From the NCBI RefSeq assembly GCF_025061645.1, contig NZ_JANYMP010000008.1:206585-270584 (forward strand): 64,000 nucleotides of DNA. The letters are read 5' to 3'. Positions 19,632-30,221 of the stretch are shown one piece after another. Under the pieces are notes generated by a model. The model saw only the letters and a list, made by a program, of their open reading frames with translations, had not been told where the DNA came from and searched no databases. Each line of letters starts with the position of its first letter. Position 1 is the stretch's first letter. The translations under genes and the position numbers were made by a program. This DNA is from Umezawaea endophytica. Its GTDB lineage: Bacteria; Actinomycetota; Actinomycetes; Mycobacteriales; Pseudonocardiaceae.

Positions 19632-20904
19632 ACTGCTGCGCAAGGTCGCCATCGACACCAGACCACTGAAGATCGTCGCCTACCGCAGGCTGTGGGTCTC
19701 GACGGTCATCACCGCCGTGGGCAGCCAGCTCACCGCCGTCGCGGTCCCGAAGCAGGTCTACGACCTCACCGGCTCGTCGAGCTGGGTGGGCATCGCCGCC
19801 GCCGTCGCGCTCGTCCCGCTGCTGGTCTTCGGCCTGTACGGCGGCGCGGTCGCCGACGCGGTCGACCGCCGCAAGCTGCTGGTCGTCACCAACGCGGGCA
19901 TCGCCGTCACGTCGGTCCTGCTGTGGCTCCAGGCCGCGTTCCACGTCGAGTCCGTGTGGCTCATCATCGCCCTGCTCGGCCTCCAGCAGGTCTTCTTCGC
20001 CCTGAACGCCCCCGCGCGCAGCGCCGTTGTCGCCAGGCTCGTGCCCGGTGAGCTGATGGCCTCGGCCGTGGCGCTGAACAGCACCGTCATGACGTTCGGC
20101 GCCGTGCTCGGCCCGATGCTCGCGGGCGCGCTGATGCCCCTGATCGGCCTGCCGACGCTCTACCTGGTCGACGCCGTCTTCCTGACCGTGACGATCTACG
20201 CGGTCTGGAAGCTCCCCTCGATGCCGCCGCTCAGCGGCACCTCGCGCCGCGCGGGCGTCCGCGACGTCCTGGACGGCTTCCGCTACCTCGGCGCGCAGAA
20301 GCTGCTCCTGGCGTCGTTCCTGCTCGACATCATCGCCATGGTCTTCGGCATGCCGCGCGCCCTCTTCCCGGAGATGGCCGAGAACACGTTCGGCGACCCG
20401 CCGGGCGGCGGCCTGGCGCTGGGCTGGCTGTTCGCCGCCGTGCCGCTGGGCGCGATGGCGTGCGGGCTCCTGTCCGGCTGGCTGACGAGGCTGAACCGGC
20501 ACGGCGCGGGCGTCACCATCGCCGTCGTCGCCTGGGGCGTGGCCATCATCGGCTTCGGCCTGTCCAGGTCGCTGTGGGTCGCCGTGCTGTTCCTGGCGCT
20601 GGCGGGCGCGGCGGACATGGTGAGCATGGTGTTCCGCGGCGCGATCCTCCAGAACGCCGCCACGGACGAGATGCGCGGCCGGATGCAGGGCGTCTTCATC
20701 GTCGTCGTGGCCGGCGGGCCCCGGCTCGCGGACCTGCTGCACGGCACCACCGGTGCCATCGCCGGACCGGGCGCGGCCGTCGCGGGCGGCGGTGTGCTGG
20801 TGGTGGTCTTCACCGTCCTCGCGGTGCTCGCCCTGCCCGCGGTGTGGCGCTACCGGTACACGCCGGACGCGCCGCTGCCCGAGGTCGTTCACAAGACCGG
20901 GTAG
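19624..20904 (+). CDS. MFS exporter (EntS-like)
   Basis: 426-residue major-facilitator transporter with about 12 membrane helices. The loop motif GGAVADAVDRRKLLV between helices 2 and 3 and FALNAPARSAVVARLVPGEL in the middle match the MFS_3/EntS siderophore-exporter branch, whose members export siderophores or drugs. GTG start inside a large inverted repeat. The 3' end overlaps a small convergent gene by 16 nt. Confidence 0.88.
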   Translation: MSGLLRKVAIDTRPLKIVAYRRLWVSTVITAVGSQLTAVAVPKQVYDLTGSSSWVGIAAAVALVPLLVFGLYGGAVADAVDRRKLLVVTNAGIAVTSVLLWLQAAFHVESVWLIIALLGLQQVFFALNAPARSAVVARLVPGELMASAVALNSTVMTFGAVLGPMLAGALMPLIGLPTLYLVDAVFLTVTIYAVWKLPSMPPLSGTSRRAGVRDVLDGFRYLGAQKLLLASFLLDIIAMVFGMPRALFPEMAENTFGDPPGGGLALGWLFAAVPLGAMACGLLSGWLTRLNRHGAGVTIAVVAWGVAIIGFGLSRSLWVAVLFLALAGAADMVSMVFRGAILQNAATDEMRGRMQGVFIVVVAGGPRLADLLHGTTGAIAGPGAAVAGGGVLVVVFTVLAVLALPAVWRYRYTPDAPLPEVVHKTG

Positions 20905-21071
20905 ACGAGCCGGACGCCGAAGGCGTCGGACCGGACGGCCAGCGACCGGCCCCCCGGCAGCGGGATGGCGCAGGGTTCGCCGGACAGCAGCGCCCCGGCG
21001 AGCCGTCCTGCCGATTCGTCGTCGAGTTCCAGCACCAGGCGGCGGGGAGCGGGCGGGAACGGGGAAGACAA
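20889..21071 (-). CDS. Small hypothetical protein
   Basis: About 60 residues from a TTG at 21071. The core LVLELDDESAGRLAGALLSG then IPLPGGRSLAVRSDAFGVRLV looks like a real compact fold with high-GC third positions. The frame stays open to an ATG at 21176, but those upstream codons are poor in GC at position three, so I think they are not translated. I do not recognise a function; start is uncertain. Confidence 0.5.
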   Translation of the reverse strand: MSSPFPPAPRRLVLELDDESAGRLAGALLSGEPCAIPLPGGRSLAVRSDAFGVRLVYPVL

Positions 21072-21396
21072 GCGGGGGACCGTCCTGGTTCTGAGCGTCG
21101 TGGACCGGTGAAGCCGTTCGCCGAAATTGCCCGACCGGATTTCCCGAAGGCGCAGAATCGCCTTTATTCTCCGCAATTGAGCCTATCCGTGGACCATTGG
21201 TCCGACCATTCCCCGATCAGGTGCCCGCCGGTCCTGCACCCCTGGCACGAGGCTGCGGGACCGTAGCGGCGAGGAGTCGGGACAGGGCCGCCGGAGGCCG
21301 CTGACCGGCCCCGCGACCGCGACCAACCTCAAGGCTTGCCCAATCCGCACCGCGTCGACTACCGACCGTTGATGTGATCGGGCACACTCCTCAAGC

Positions 21397-22782
21397 ATGG
21401 CGGACGCGACGAGCGCACCGGCGCAACCGGAACTGAAACGGGCCATCGGGCCCAAACTGCTGCTGTTCTTCGTGATCGGGGACATCCTCGGCACAGGTAT
21501 CTACGCCCTCACGGGAAACGTGGCGGGCAAGATCGGCGGCGCACTGTGGCTGCCCTTCCTCCTCGCGTTCGTCGTCGCCTTCCTGACGGCGTTCAGCTAC
21601 CTCGAACTCGTCGGCAAGTACCCGAAGGCCGCGGGTGCGGCGCTCTACACGAACCGGGCCTTCAAGATCCAGTTCCTGACGTTCATGGTCGCGTTCGCGG
21701 TGATGAGCTCGGGCATCACGTCCGCGGCGTCGGCCGCGCTCGCGTTCGGCAAGACCTACCTCCAGGCGGTGCTGCGGGAGTTCTTCTCGGACTCCATCGC
21801 GGTGCCCGCGACGCTGGTCGCGATCCTGTTCATCCTCGGCCTCGCCGCGGTCAACTTCCGCGGCGTCTCGGAGTCGGTCAAGGCGAACGTCGTCCTGACC
21901 TGCATCGAGCTGTCCGGCCTGCTGATCATCATCGCGATCGGCATCTGGGCGGTCGTGCAGGGCGACGGTGACGCGAGCCGCCTGACGCAGGTCGACCCCG
22001 CTCCCGGCCAGAGCGCGTTCCTGGCGATCACGTCGGCGACGGCGCTCGCGTTCTTCGCCATGGTCGGGTTCGAGGACTCGGTCAACATGGCGGAGGAGTG
22101 CCGCGAACCGGTGCGGATCTTCCCCAGGGCGATGCTCATGGGGATGGGCGTGGCGGCGGTGATCTACGTGCTGGTCGCGATCACGTCGTCGCTGCTGATC
22201 CCGGCGGACGAGCTGGCGAAGGCGGGCAGCGGCGCGCTGCTGAAGGTCGTGACGGTGGGGGCGCCGGGGTTCCCGCTGTGGCTCTTCTCGCTCATCGGCC
22301 TGTTCGCGGTCATCAACTCGGCACTGATCAACATGCTGATGGCGAGCCGCCTGCTCTACGGCATGTCCAACGAGAAGATCATCCCGCAGTTCTTCGCCGT
22401 GGTGCACCCGTTCCGGCGGACGCCGTGGATCTCGATCATCTTCACCAGCGGCATCGCGGTCATCCTGGTGTCCTTCGTGGACATCGCGGCGCTCGGCGGC
22501 ACGACGTCGCTGCTCCTGCTGATCGTGTTCGCCATCGTCAACGTCGCCGTACTGGTGCTGCGCAAGGAGAAGGCGGACCACGAGCACTTCAGGGCCCCGA
22601 CGTGGGTGCCGTGGCTCGGCGTGATCACCTGCACCTTCCTGGCCAGCCCGCTGTCCGGTCGACCGCTGGCCGACTACAAGATCGCGCTGTACCTGCTCGG
22701 CGCCGGTGTCGTGCTCTGGGCCATCAACTACTTCGTCCACGGCAAGACCGAGGAGTTCGACCCGGAGAAGCTCGCGAAGTAG
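21397..22782 (+). CDS. APC-family amino-acid permease
   Basis: 461-residue transporter with about 12 helices. The N-terminal KLLLFFVIGDILGTGIYALTG is the substrate-binding G-x-G region of amino acid/polyamine/organocation permeases, and GFEDSVNMAEECREPVRIFPRA is the conserved loop after helix 6. Probably imports amino acids or amines by proton symport; no neighbour fixes the substrate. The 220 nt upstream hold no gene. Confidence 0.92.
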   Translation: MADATSAPAQPELKRAIGPKLLLFFVIGDILGTGIYALTGNVAGKIGGALWLPFLLAFVVAFLTAFSYLELVGKYPKAAGAALYTNRAFKIQFLTFMVAFAVMSSGITSAASAALAFGKTYLQAVLREFFSDSIAVPATLVAILFILGLAAVNFRGVSESVKANVVLTCIELSGLLIIIAIGIWAVVQGDGDASRLTQVDPAPGQSAFLAITSATALAFFAMVGFEDSVNMAEECREPVRIFPRAMLMGMGVAAVIYVLVAITSSLLIPADELAKAGSGALLKVVTVGAPGFPLWLFSLIGLFAVINSALINMLMASRLLYGMSNEKIIPQFFAVVHPFRRTPWISIIFTSGIAVILVSFVDIAALGGTTSLLLLIVFAIVNVAVLVLRKEKADHEHFRAPTWVPWLGVITCTFLASPLSGRPLADYKIALYLLGAGVVLWAINYFVHGKTEEFDPEKLAK

Positions 22783-22868
22783 GTCCGGCCAACCGCTGAT
22801 CCCCCTCGGGGACCGTTTCGCAGTCGTGGAACGGTTCCCGAGCGGCGTCCGCGGAACCGGGGCGCGGT

Positions 22869-23318
22869 CTAGAGCTTCTTGCCCATCTGCACCGAGCGGA
22901 CCTCGAACCCGGTCGACCGGTAGAGCGCCTGCGCCGTCGTGTTGTCGCCGAACACGTTCAGGGTCAGCTCGACGGCGCCGTGCGCGCGGGCGTCCTGCTC
23001 GGCCAGCCGCATCACGGCCTTGCCGTACCCGCGTCCGCGCACGGCCTCCTCGACCTCCACCAGGTAGATCCACTCCAGGCCCTCGCGCCTGGTCGGCCCC
23101 GGCCCGAGCCACAACGCCCCGACCCGCACGTCACCGTCGACCACGGCGTGCACCCGGTGACCGGGGGCGGGGAACACCGCGAACTGGGCGTCCGCGATCT
23201 CCCGCGCCACCGACGCGGTCTCGCCTGCCGACACGCGGGCCGCCAGGTAGGCGTCGAACTGCTCGGCCGCGAACGCGGTGAACTCGGCCTCGGTCATGGG
23301 CCGGAGCGACACGGTCAT
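22869..23318 (-). CDS. GNAT-family acetyltransferase
   Basis: 149-residue acetyltransferase: two-lobed sequence with EWIYLVEVEEAVRGRGYGKAVMRLAEQ (acetyl-CoA site R-G-R-G-Y-G) and LNVFGDNTTAQALYRSTGF. Start at 23318 (MTVSLRPMTEAEF) fits the fold; further upstream codons are not conserved. Divergent from the aldose epimerase gene. Confidence 0.88.
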   Translation of the reverse strand: MTVSLRPMTEAEFTAFAAEQFDAYLAARVSAGETASVAREIADAQFAVFPAPGHRVHAVVDGDVRVGALWLGPGPTRREGLEWIYLVEVEEAVRGRGYGKAVMRLAEQDARAHGAVELTLNVFGDNTTAQALYRSTGFEVRSVQMGKKL

Positions 23319-23325
23319 GGGGTGA

Positions 23326-23361
23326 CCACCGATCATCTCGTCGGGGTGAGGTGATCGGTGG
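23326..23361. promoter_or_regulatory. Inverted repeat in divergent promoter
   Basis: Perfect 10-bp arms (23326-23335 and 23352-23361) with 16-nt spacer in the 119-nt gap between the acetyltransferase and the epimerase. Candidate operator for either gene; a TAGGCT box at 23426-23431 lies 6 nt before the epimerase ATG. Confidence 0.4.
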
Positions 23362-23437
23362 CCACCTCGCGCACGCCGGGAGTCTAGGCAGGGCGTTGAC
23401 CGTCCACCGGGAGGTCCCGTCCGACTAGGCTCCGACC

Positions 23438-24319
23438 ATGCTGGAGATCTCCTACGGCGCGTCACGAGCCGTGATCACGCGCACCGGTGCCGGGCTTCGA
23501 TCCTTCGAGGTGGGTGGGGCGCCGTACGCCGAGACCTACGACGAGCGCCCGCCGATGAGCAGCGGGGCGGTGCTGATCCCGTGGCCGAACCGGACCGCGG
23601 ACGGCGTGTGGCGGCTCGACGGCGAGGTCCAGCACCTGGAGATCACCGAACCCGCGCGCCACAACGCGATCCACGGGCTGGTGAAGACCGTCGACTGGTC
23701 CGTGCTGGAGCACACGGGGTCGCTCGTGTCGTTGGAGACGACGATCGAGGCGCGGCCGGGCTGGCCGGTGCCGCTGCACGTGACGACGAGCTACGCGCTG
23801 GACGAGAACGGCCTCACCGTGGCGCACGCCGTGCGCAACGTGGGCGACCGGCCGACGCCGTTCGGGGTCGGGACGCACCCGTACCCGCGGGCGGGGCTGT
23901 CGGAGACCGACGACTGCACGATGAAGCTGGCCGCGACGACCGTCCTGCCGCTCGACCCGGACAAGATGGTGCCCACCGAGCTGCCGCGGCACGTGGCGGG
24001 CACGGAGTTCGACTTCCGGGTGGCGCGGTCGCTCAAGGGCGTGAACCTGGACACGCCGTTCGGCGGGTGCGAGCCGGGGCCGGACGGGCTGGTGCACCAC
24101 GAGCTGCGCGGGCCGGAGCAGAGCGTCGAGCTGTGGGCGGACGCGGTCTTCAAGTGGGTGCAGGTGTACACCTCCGACGCGTACCCCGGCCGGGGTCGGG
24201 CGGTGGCGATCGAGCCGATGACGTGCCCGCCGGAGGCGCTGAACTCCGGGGTGGACCTGATCGTGCTGGCGCCCGGTGAGGCGTGGGCGGCGCGGTGGGG
24301 GATCCGTCCGTTGGCGTAG
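23438..24319 (+). CDS. Aldose 1-epimerase family protein
   Basis: 293-residue galactose-mutarotase-like enzyme interconverting sugar anomers. Substrate-binding motifs are visible: LIPWPNRTADGVW, HNAIHGLV, FGVGTHPYPR and the late acidic IEPMTCPPEALNSG. No signal peptide, so cytoplasmic. Apparently leaderless (TAGGCT 6 nt before the ATG). Followed after 29 nt by an amidohydrolase, possibly with its own promoter. Confidence 0.92.
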   Translation: MLEISYGASRAVITRTGAGLRSFEVGGAPYAETYDERPPMSSGAVLIPWPNRTADGVWRLDGEVQHLEITEPARHNAIHGLVKTVDWSVLEHTGSLVSLETTIEARPGWPVPLHVTTSYALDENGLTVAHAVRNVGDRPTPFGVGTHPYPRAGLSETDDCTMKLAATTVLPLDPDKMVPTELPRHVAGTEFDFRVARSLKGVNLDTPFGGCEPGPDGLVHHELRGPEQSVELWADAVFKWVQVYTSDAYPGRGRAVAIEPMTCPPEALNSGVDLIVLAPGEAWAARWGIRPLA

Positions 24320-24333
24320 CGGGCCGAACACCG

Positions 24334-24346
24334 TTAGCGTCGCTAA
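24334..24346 (+). promoter_or_regulatory. Palindromic leaderless promoter of amidohydrolase
   Basis: TTAGCG-T-CGCTAA is a perfect 13-nt palindrome ending 2 nt before the ATG at 24349. It contains TAGCGT (24335-24340) 8 nt before the start, with no ribosome site. Probably -10 element plus operator. Confidence 0.45.
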
Positions 24347-24348
24347 GT

Positions 24349-25560
24349 ATGAACGTCGCTATCACTGGTGGATATGTCGTGCCCGTCGACGGGGATCCCA
24401 TCGAGGGCGGGACCGTGCTGGTCCAGGACGGGAAGATCGTCGCCGTCGGGGCCGACGTGGAGGTGCCCGACGGCGTCGAGGTGGTGGACGCCGCCGGGTC
24501 GTGGGTGCTGCCGGGCTTCGTCGAAGCCCACGGCCACATGGGCGTCCACGAGGAGGGCGAGGGCTGGGCCGGGCAGGACACCAACGAGATGACCGATCCC
24601 AACGGCGCCCGCATGCGCGCGTTGGACGCGATCAACCCGGACGACCTCGGCTTCCGGGACGCGCTGTCGGGCGGGGTGACCACCGCCGTCGTGAAGCCCG
24701 GTTCCGGCAACCCCATCGGCGGCCGGACGGTCGCGGTCAAGATGTGGGGCCGCACCGTCGACGAGATGCTGATCCGCGAGCCGGTCAGCGTGAAGAGCGC
24801 GCTCGGGGAGAACCCGAAGCGCGTCTACGGCGACCAGAAGAAGATCCCGTCGACCCGCCAGGGCGTGGCAGCGGTCATCCGCGACGCGTTCACCAAAGCG
24901 CAGGACTACCGGGCGAAGCGCGAGCACGCTGCGGCGGAGAACAAGCCGTTCGACCGCGACAACACTCTCGAAGTCCTGGTGCGGGTGCTGGACCGCGAGA
25001 TCCCGTGGAGCCAGCACTGCCACCGCGCCGACGACATCGCCACGGCGCTGCGCTTGGCCGACGAGTTCGGCTACCGGCTCGTCGTCCACCACGGCACCGA
25101 GGGCCACAAGATCGCGGACCTGTTGGCGGAGAAGGGGATCCCGGTCGTCATCGGGCCGCTGTTCACCACCCGCTCCAAGGTCGAGCTGCGCGAGCGGTCG
25201 CTGCGCAACCCCGGCATCCTGGAGCGCGCGGGCGTCGAGCTGGCGATCACCACCGACCACCCGGTGATCCCGATCCACTTCCTGGTGCACCAGGTGACCC
25301 TGGCCGTGAAGGAGGGCCTGGAGCGGTCGACCGCGCTGCGCACGATCACCACGAACCCGGCGCGGATCTCGGGCCTCGACGACCGCGTCGGCTCGCTCAA
25401 GCCCGGCCTCGACGGCGACGTGGTGATCTGGTCCGGCGACCCGCTCGACGTGCTCAGCCGCGCGCTGCGGGTGTTCGTGCAGGGCCGCGAGGTGTACACG
25501 TTCAACCACGCCACCGGCGTCGGTGACGTGGTCGACCCGTTCTACCAGGACGTGGTCTAG
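24349..25560 (+). CDS. Amidohydrolase (imidazolonepropionase-like)
   Basis: 403-residue metal-dependent hydrolase of the amidohydrolase superfamily. Metal site visible: the AHGHMG motif, WSQHCHRADDIATAL, VVHHGTEGHKI and TTDHPVIP. Conserved C-terminal wrap GLDDRVGSLKPGLDGDVVIWSGDPLDV. Members are annotated as imidazolonepropionase-related but substrates are mostly unknown. No histidine-degradation genes lie nearby, so hutI is not claimed. Tail-to-tail with the acyl-CoA dehydrogenase, sharing CTAG. Confidence 0.88.
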   Translation: MNVAITGGYVVPVDGDPIEGGTVLVQDGKIVAVGADVEVPDGVEVVDAAGSWVLPGFVEAHGHMGVHEEGEGWAGQDTNEMTDPNGARMRALDAINPDDLGFRDALSGGVTTAVVKPGSGNPIGGRTVAVKMWGRTVDEMLIREPVSVKSALGENPKRVYGDQKKIPSTRQGVAAVIRDAFTKAQDYRAKREHAAAENKPFDRDNTLEVLVRVLDREIPWSQHCHRADDIATALRLADEFGYRLVVHHGTEGHKIADLLAEKGIPVVIGPLFTTRSKVELRERSLRNPGILERAGVELAITTDHPVIPIHFLVHQVTLAVKEGLERSTALRTITTNPARISGLDDRVGSLKPGLDGDVVIWSGDPLDVLSRALRVFVQGREVYTFNHATGVGDVVDPFYQDVV

Positions 25561-26690
25561 AGCTTGCGGAGCGCGCGGCCGATCACCAGGCGCTGGATCT
25601 GGTTCGTGCCCTCGAAGATCTGGAGCACCTTGGCCTCGCGCATGTACCGCTCGGCCGGGAAGTCGCGGGTGTAGCCCGCGCCGCCCAGCACCTGCACGGC
25701 GTCGGTCGTCACCCTCATCGCCATGTCCGTGGCGACGAGCTTGGCGATCGACGCCTGCCGCTGGAACGGCAGCCCGCGGTCCCGCCGCCGCGCGGCCTCC
25801 AGGTACGTCGCCCGCGCGGACTCCACGCCCGCAGCCATGTCGGCCAGCAGGAACTCCAGGCCCTGGAACTCGATGATCGGCTTGCCGAACTGGGTGCGCT
25901 GCTTGGCGTACGCGACGGCCTCGTCCAGCGCGGCCTGGCCGAGCCCGACGGCGCACGCCGCGATGCCGAGCCTGCCGGAGTTCAACGCGTCCAGCGCGAT
26001 CTTCAGCCCGGCGCCCTCGCCGCCGACCAGCCGGTCCGCCGGCACCCGCGCGTCCTCGAACCGCAACTGGGCCGTGACGGATCCGGTCAGCCCCATCTTC
26101 CGCTCGGGTGCCGCGGCCGTGATGCCGGAACCGTTGTCCACCAAGAAGCAGGAGATGTCCTTTTCGGACGTCCGCGCCATCAGCGTGTAGAAGTCGGCCG
26201 CGCCCGCGTGGGTGATCCACGCCTTGGTGCCGTTGACGACGTAGTCGTCGCCGTCGCGCACCGCGCGGGTCGACAGCGCCCCCGCGTCTGACCCGGCGTG
26301 CGTCTCGGACAGCGCGTAACCGCCGAGCAGGTCGCCCTCCAGCAGCGTCGGCAGCCACCGGTCGCGCTGCTCGGGCGTGCCGAACGTGGCCAGCGGGTAC
26401 GCCGACATCACGTGCACGGACACGCCGACCGCGACGGACATCCACGCGGACGCGATCTCCTCCAGCGCCTGGAGGTACACCTCGTACGGCTGCTCGCCAC
26501 CGCCGAACCGCTCCGGGTACGGCAGGCCCAGCAGGCCGGACTTGCCGAGCAGGCGGAACACGTCGCGCGGGAAGCGCTCCTGCTCCTCGGCCTCCGCCGC
26601 GCGGGGCTTCAGCTCGTCCCTGGCGATCTCGCGGACCAGCGAGATCAGGTCCTCGGCCTCGGTGGTGGGCAGCAGGCGTTCGGCGGGCAT
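25557..26690 (-). CDS. Acyl-CoA dehydrogenase
   Basis: 377-residue FAD enzyme oxidising acyl-CoA to enoyl-CoA. YALSETHAGSDAGAL and the KAWITHAGAADFYTLMART region bind FAD and substrate; RTQFGKPIIEFQGLEFLLADM and VQVLGGAGYTRDFPAERYMRE with EGTNQIQRLVIGR are C-terminal signatures. The catalytic base is expected at the E of IFEGTNQIQ. ATG at 26690 preceded by AGAGGGG. Divergent from a TetR gene across an operator-rich gap, so it is likely the regulated target. Confidence 0.94.
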   Translation of the reverse strand: MPAERLLPTTEAEDLISLVREIARDELKPRAAEAEEQERFPRDVFRLLGKSGLLGLPYPERFGGGEQPYEVYLQALEEIASAWMSVAVGVSVHVMSAYPLATFGTPEQRDRWLPTLLEGDLLGGYALSETHAGSDAGALSTRAVRDGDDYVVNGTKAWITHAGAADFYTLMARTSEKDISCFLVDNGSGITAAAPERKMGLTGSVTAQLRFEDARVPADRLVGGEGAGLKIALDALNSGRLGIAACAVGLGQAALDEAVAYAKQRTQFGKPIIEFQGLEFLLADMAAGVESARATYLEAARRRDRGLPFQRQASIAKLVATDMAMRVTTDAVQVLGGAGYTRDFPAERYMREAKVLQIFEGTNQIQRLVIGRALRKL

Positions 26691-26718
26691 CGACGACCCC
26701 TCTGTTGGCGCGGGAAAG

Positions 26719-26756
26719 AGTACTGGAAACAGTACTGCAGGACGTACCAGAGTACT
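26719..26756. promoter_or_regulatory. Putative TetR operator (AGTACT repeats)
   Basis: Three AGTACT hexamers at 26719, 26731 and 26751; the first two form the perfect palindrome GTACTG-GAAA-CAGTAC. The last overlaps a TACTAT box (26753-26758) located 8 nt before the TetR ATG. Strong candidate autoregulatory and divergent operator. Confidence 0.6.
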
Positions 26757-26766
26757 ATTCCCAGCC

Positions 26767-27381
26767 ATGTGGGACAGTTCGCCCATGACCTCGATGGTCC
26801 GCAGGCCGCTCACCGGGCGGCAGACCGAGCTGCTCGCGCGCCTTGAGGCGCTCGTGCTGGCGGAGGGGTTCGCGCACTTCACGCTGGACGACCTCGCCGC
26901 CCGCCTGCACTGCTCGAAGTCGACGCTGTACGCGCTCGCCGCGAGCAAGGAGCAGCTCGCCGTCCGCGTCGTCGGCCGGTACTTCAAGGGAGCCGCGCAG
27001 CGCATCGAGGAGCAGGTGGCCGCCGTCGAGGACGTGCGCGGCCGCATCGGCACCTACCTCGCGGGCGCCGCCGACGAGCTGCGCCGCGCGTCCGCCCAGT
27101 TCATCGCCGACGTGTCCGCGTTCGCGCCGACCCGCAGCACCTACGAGCGCAACGCCCGCGCCGCCGCCGAACGCCTCCGCACGTTCATCTCCGACGGCGT
27201 CCGCGAAGGCGTGTTCCGCGACGTCCATGCGACCCTGTTCGCCGAGATGGCCGGGCTGCTGATCGAGGGCATCCAGACGGGCGTGCTGACCAGGAGGGCG
27301 GGCGTCACGGACTCGGAGGCCTTCACGGCGCTCGGCGAGCTCCTCCTCGACGGCTTGCAGAACGAACGGAGACGCGCGTGA
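26767..27381 (+). CDS. TetR-family regulator
   Basis: 204 residues. N-terminal helix-turn-helix FTLDDLAARLHCSKSTLYALAASKEQL; C-terminal ligand domain is helical. The ATG at 26767 is preceded by TACTAT at 8 nt and no ribosome site, so it seems leaderless; ATGs at 26785 and 26794 are alternatives. Predicted to repress itself and the divergent acyl-CoA dehydrogenase, with an acyl-CoA as plausible ligand. Stop overlaps the kinase start. Confidence 0.9.
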   Translation: MWDSSPMTSMVRRPLTGRQTELLARLEALVLAEGFAHFTLDDLAARLHCSKSTLYALAASKEQLAVRVVGRYFKGAAQRIEEQVAAVEDVRGRIGTYLAGAADELRRASAQFIADVSAFAPTRSTYERNARAAAERLRTFISDGVREGVFRDVHATLFAEMAGLLIEGIQTGVLTRRAGVTDSEAFTALGELLLDGLQNERRRA

Positions 27382-28340
27382 TCGTGGTTGCTGGTGAGGC
27401 GTTGGTCGACCTGGTCCCGTCGCCCTCGGCGGTGGACGGGCAGTTGGCCGACCTGATGCCGCGCCTCGGCGGTGGGCCGTACAACGTGGCCATCGCGGCG
27501 GGCAGGCTCGGCGCCCCGGTGAGCTTCCTGTCGCGGGTGTCCACGGACCTCTACGGCGACGCGCTGGTCGAACGCCTGCACGGCTCGGCCGTGCGCACCG
27601 ACCTGGTGCAGCGCGGTGCCGAGCCGACGACGCTGGCCGTCGTCGGCATCGGCCCGGACGGGTCGGCCCGGTACTCGTTCTACGTCGAGGGCACGGCGGA
27701 CCGGCTGGTGACCGACCCCGGCGCGCTGGGCGCCGACGTGACCGCGGTGTCGTTCGGCACGCTGTCGCTCGTGCTGGAGCCGGGGGCGACCGAGTACGAG
27801 AACGTCCTGCGCTGCGAGTCCGCGCGCGGAGCGCTGACCGTGCTGGACCCGAACATCCGCGCCGCCCTGATCCCGGACGCGAACGCCTACCGGGCGCGGT
27901 TCGCCTCCTGGCTGCCCCACGTCGGGTTGCTCAAGGTGTCCGTCGAGGACGCCCGCTGGCTCGCGGACCTGCCCGAGGACGCCTCGGAGGACGCCGTGCT
28001 GGAGGTGGCCCGCACGTGGCAGGCGCTCGGGCCCGCCGCGGTCGTGCTGACCAGGGGCGGTGACGGGCTCGCCGTGCTGACCGGCGCGGGCGAGGTGCTG
28101 CGGGTGCCGCCGCGGAAGGTGTCCGTCGTGGACACGATCGGGGCCGGGGACACGGTGCAGGGCGCGCTGATCGCGTGGCTGCACCAGAACGACGCGCTGA
28201 AGGCCGCCGCCGTCGCGGCGCTGACCCCGGAGCGGTGGCGGGAGGCGCTGACCTACGCGGGTGACGCCGCGGCCTTCACCTGCACCCGTGCCGGGGCGGA
28301 ACCGCCGTACACCGAAGAGCTCGAAGCCTTCACGGGGTAG
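27378..28340 (+). CDS. PfkB-family carbohydrate kinase (fructokinase-like)
   Basis: 320-residue ribokinase-fold sugar kinase. N-terminal VVAGEALVDLVP and LGGGPYNVAIAAGRLGAPVSFLSRVSTDLYG; catalytic base in VDTIGAGDTVQGALIAW (D of GAGD). Closest in style to fructokinases; ATP-dependent phosphorylation of a free sugar is expected. GTG start overlaps the TetR stop (GTGA), so it is co-transcribed with the regulator. Confidence 0.9.
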   Translation: MIVVAGEALVDLVPSPSAVDGQLADLMPRLGGGPYNVAIAAGRLGAPVSFLSRVSTDLYGDALVERLHGSAVRTDLVQRGAEPTTLAVVGIGPDGSARYSFYVEGTADRLVTDPGALGADVTAVSFGTLSLVLEPGATEYENVLRCESARGALTVLDPNIRAALIPDANAYRARFASWLPHVGLLKVSVEDARWLADLPEDASEDAVLEVARTWQALGPAAVVLTRGGDGLAVLTGAGEVLRVPPRKVSVVDTIGAGDTVQGALIAWLHQNDALKAAAVAALTPERWREALTYAGDAAAFTCTRAGAEPPYTEELEAFTG

Positions 28341-28894
28341 CGGACCGGGCTCCTCGCGAGGAGAACCATCGGCGCCCCGGCATTTGTGAGCCGGGGCACC
28401 TCGGCTCTTCGCGACCCCCACGGGTGAGTGGTGGCCCGAGTCCTGAACCTATCGCCACCCAATGCACTTTGTCGTCGCCGAGACGTGTGACGTGGCTTCA
28501 CTCACAGTGCTCTTGATCACCGTTCGGTGACCGGGCGACCACGAGAATGGCCTAGCTCTCACCCCTGACGAGGTGGCGAAAGGGGTCGGACGGGCTACCG
28601 TGGAGCGTAACGCTCTCACGGGTCGGCCGACCGCGGTCCGGCCGTGGAACGTGCACGCTGGCCACCGTGCGGAGTTCGCGACAGTCGCGTGTGATGCCGG
28701 TCCCACCTCACGGAATCGGTTCACATCGGTGCTGCGGGGCGGTGATACCGCCGACTAGCGTGGGAGAACTGACAGGACCCCAACGGGGTGGTGCTGCGGT
28801 TGCGGAGACCCAGATCCGCTTGCCGGCGAGTGAGACCTGCACGACCGGTCGAGCCGAGCGTCGCCACCCCGCCCTAGCGTGAGAGGGACTCTGA
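28341..28894. other. 554-nt intergenic region before gltA
   Basis: No credible gene. It holds hairpins just after the kinase stop (CTCCTCGCGAGGAG near 28350-28363; GCCCCGG/CCGGGGC at 28374-28380 and 28391-28397, 10-nt loop) that may end transcription, a GAGCGT-A-ACGCTC palindrome at 28603-28615, and promoter-like boxes: TTCACA about 17 nt before TGATAC (near 28720-28746), and TAGCGT at 28756-28761 and 28875-28880. A long untranslated leader for gltA is possible. Confidence 0.6.
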
Positions 28895-30208
<1,314 letters not shown>

Positions 30209-30221
30209 TTCGAACGCGCAC

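Noticed and set aside
24349-25560. hutI (histidine degradation)
   Set aside because: No other hut gene is near and several related amidohydrolases have other substrates.
28401-28760. Small open frames in the gltA upstream region
   Set aside because: No ribosome site, non-biased codons and stops in several frames; treated as leader or promoter.
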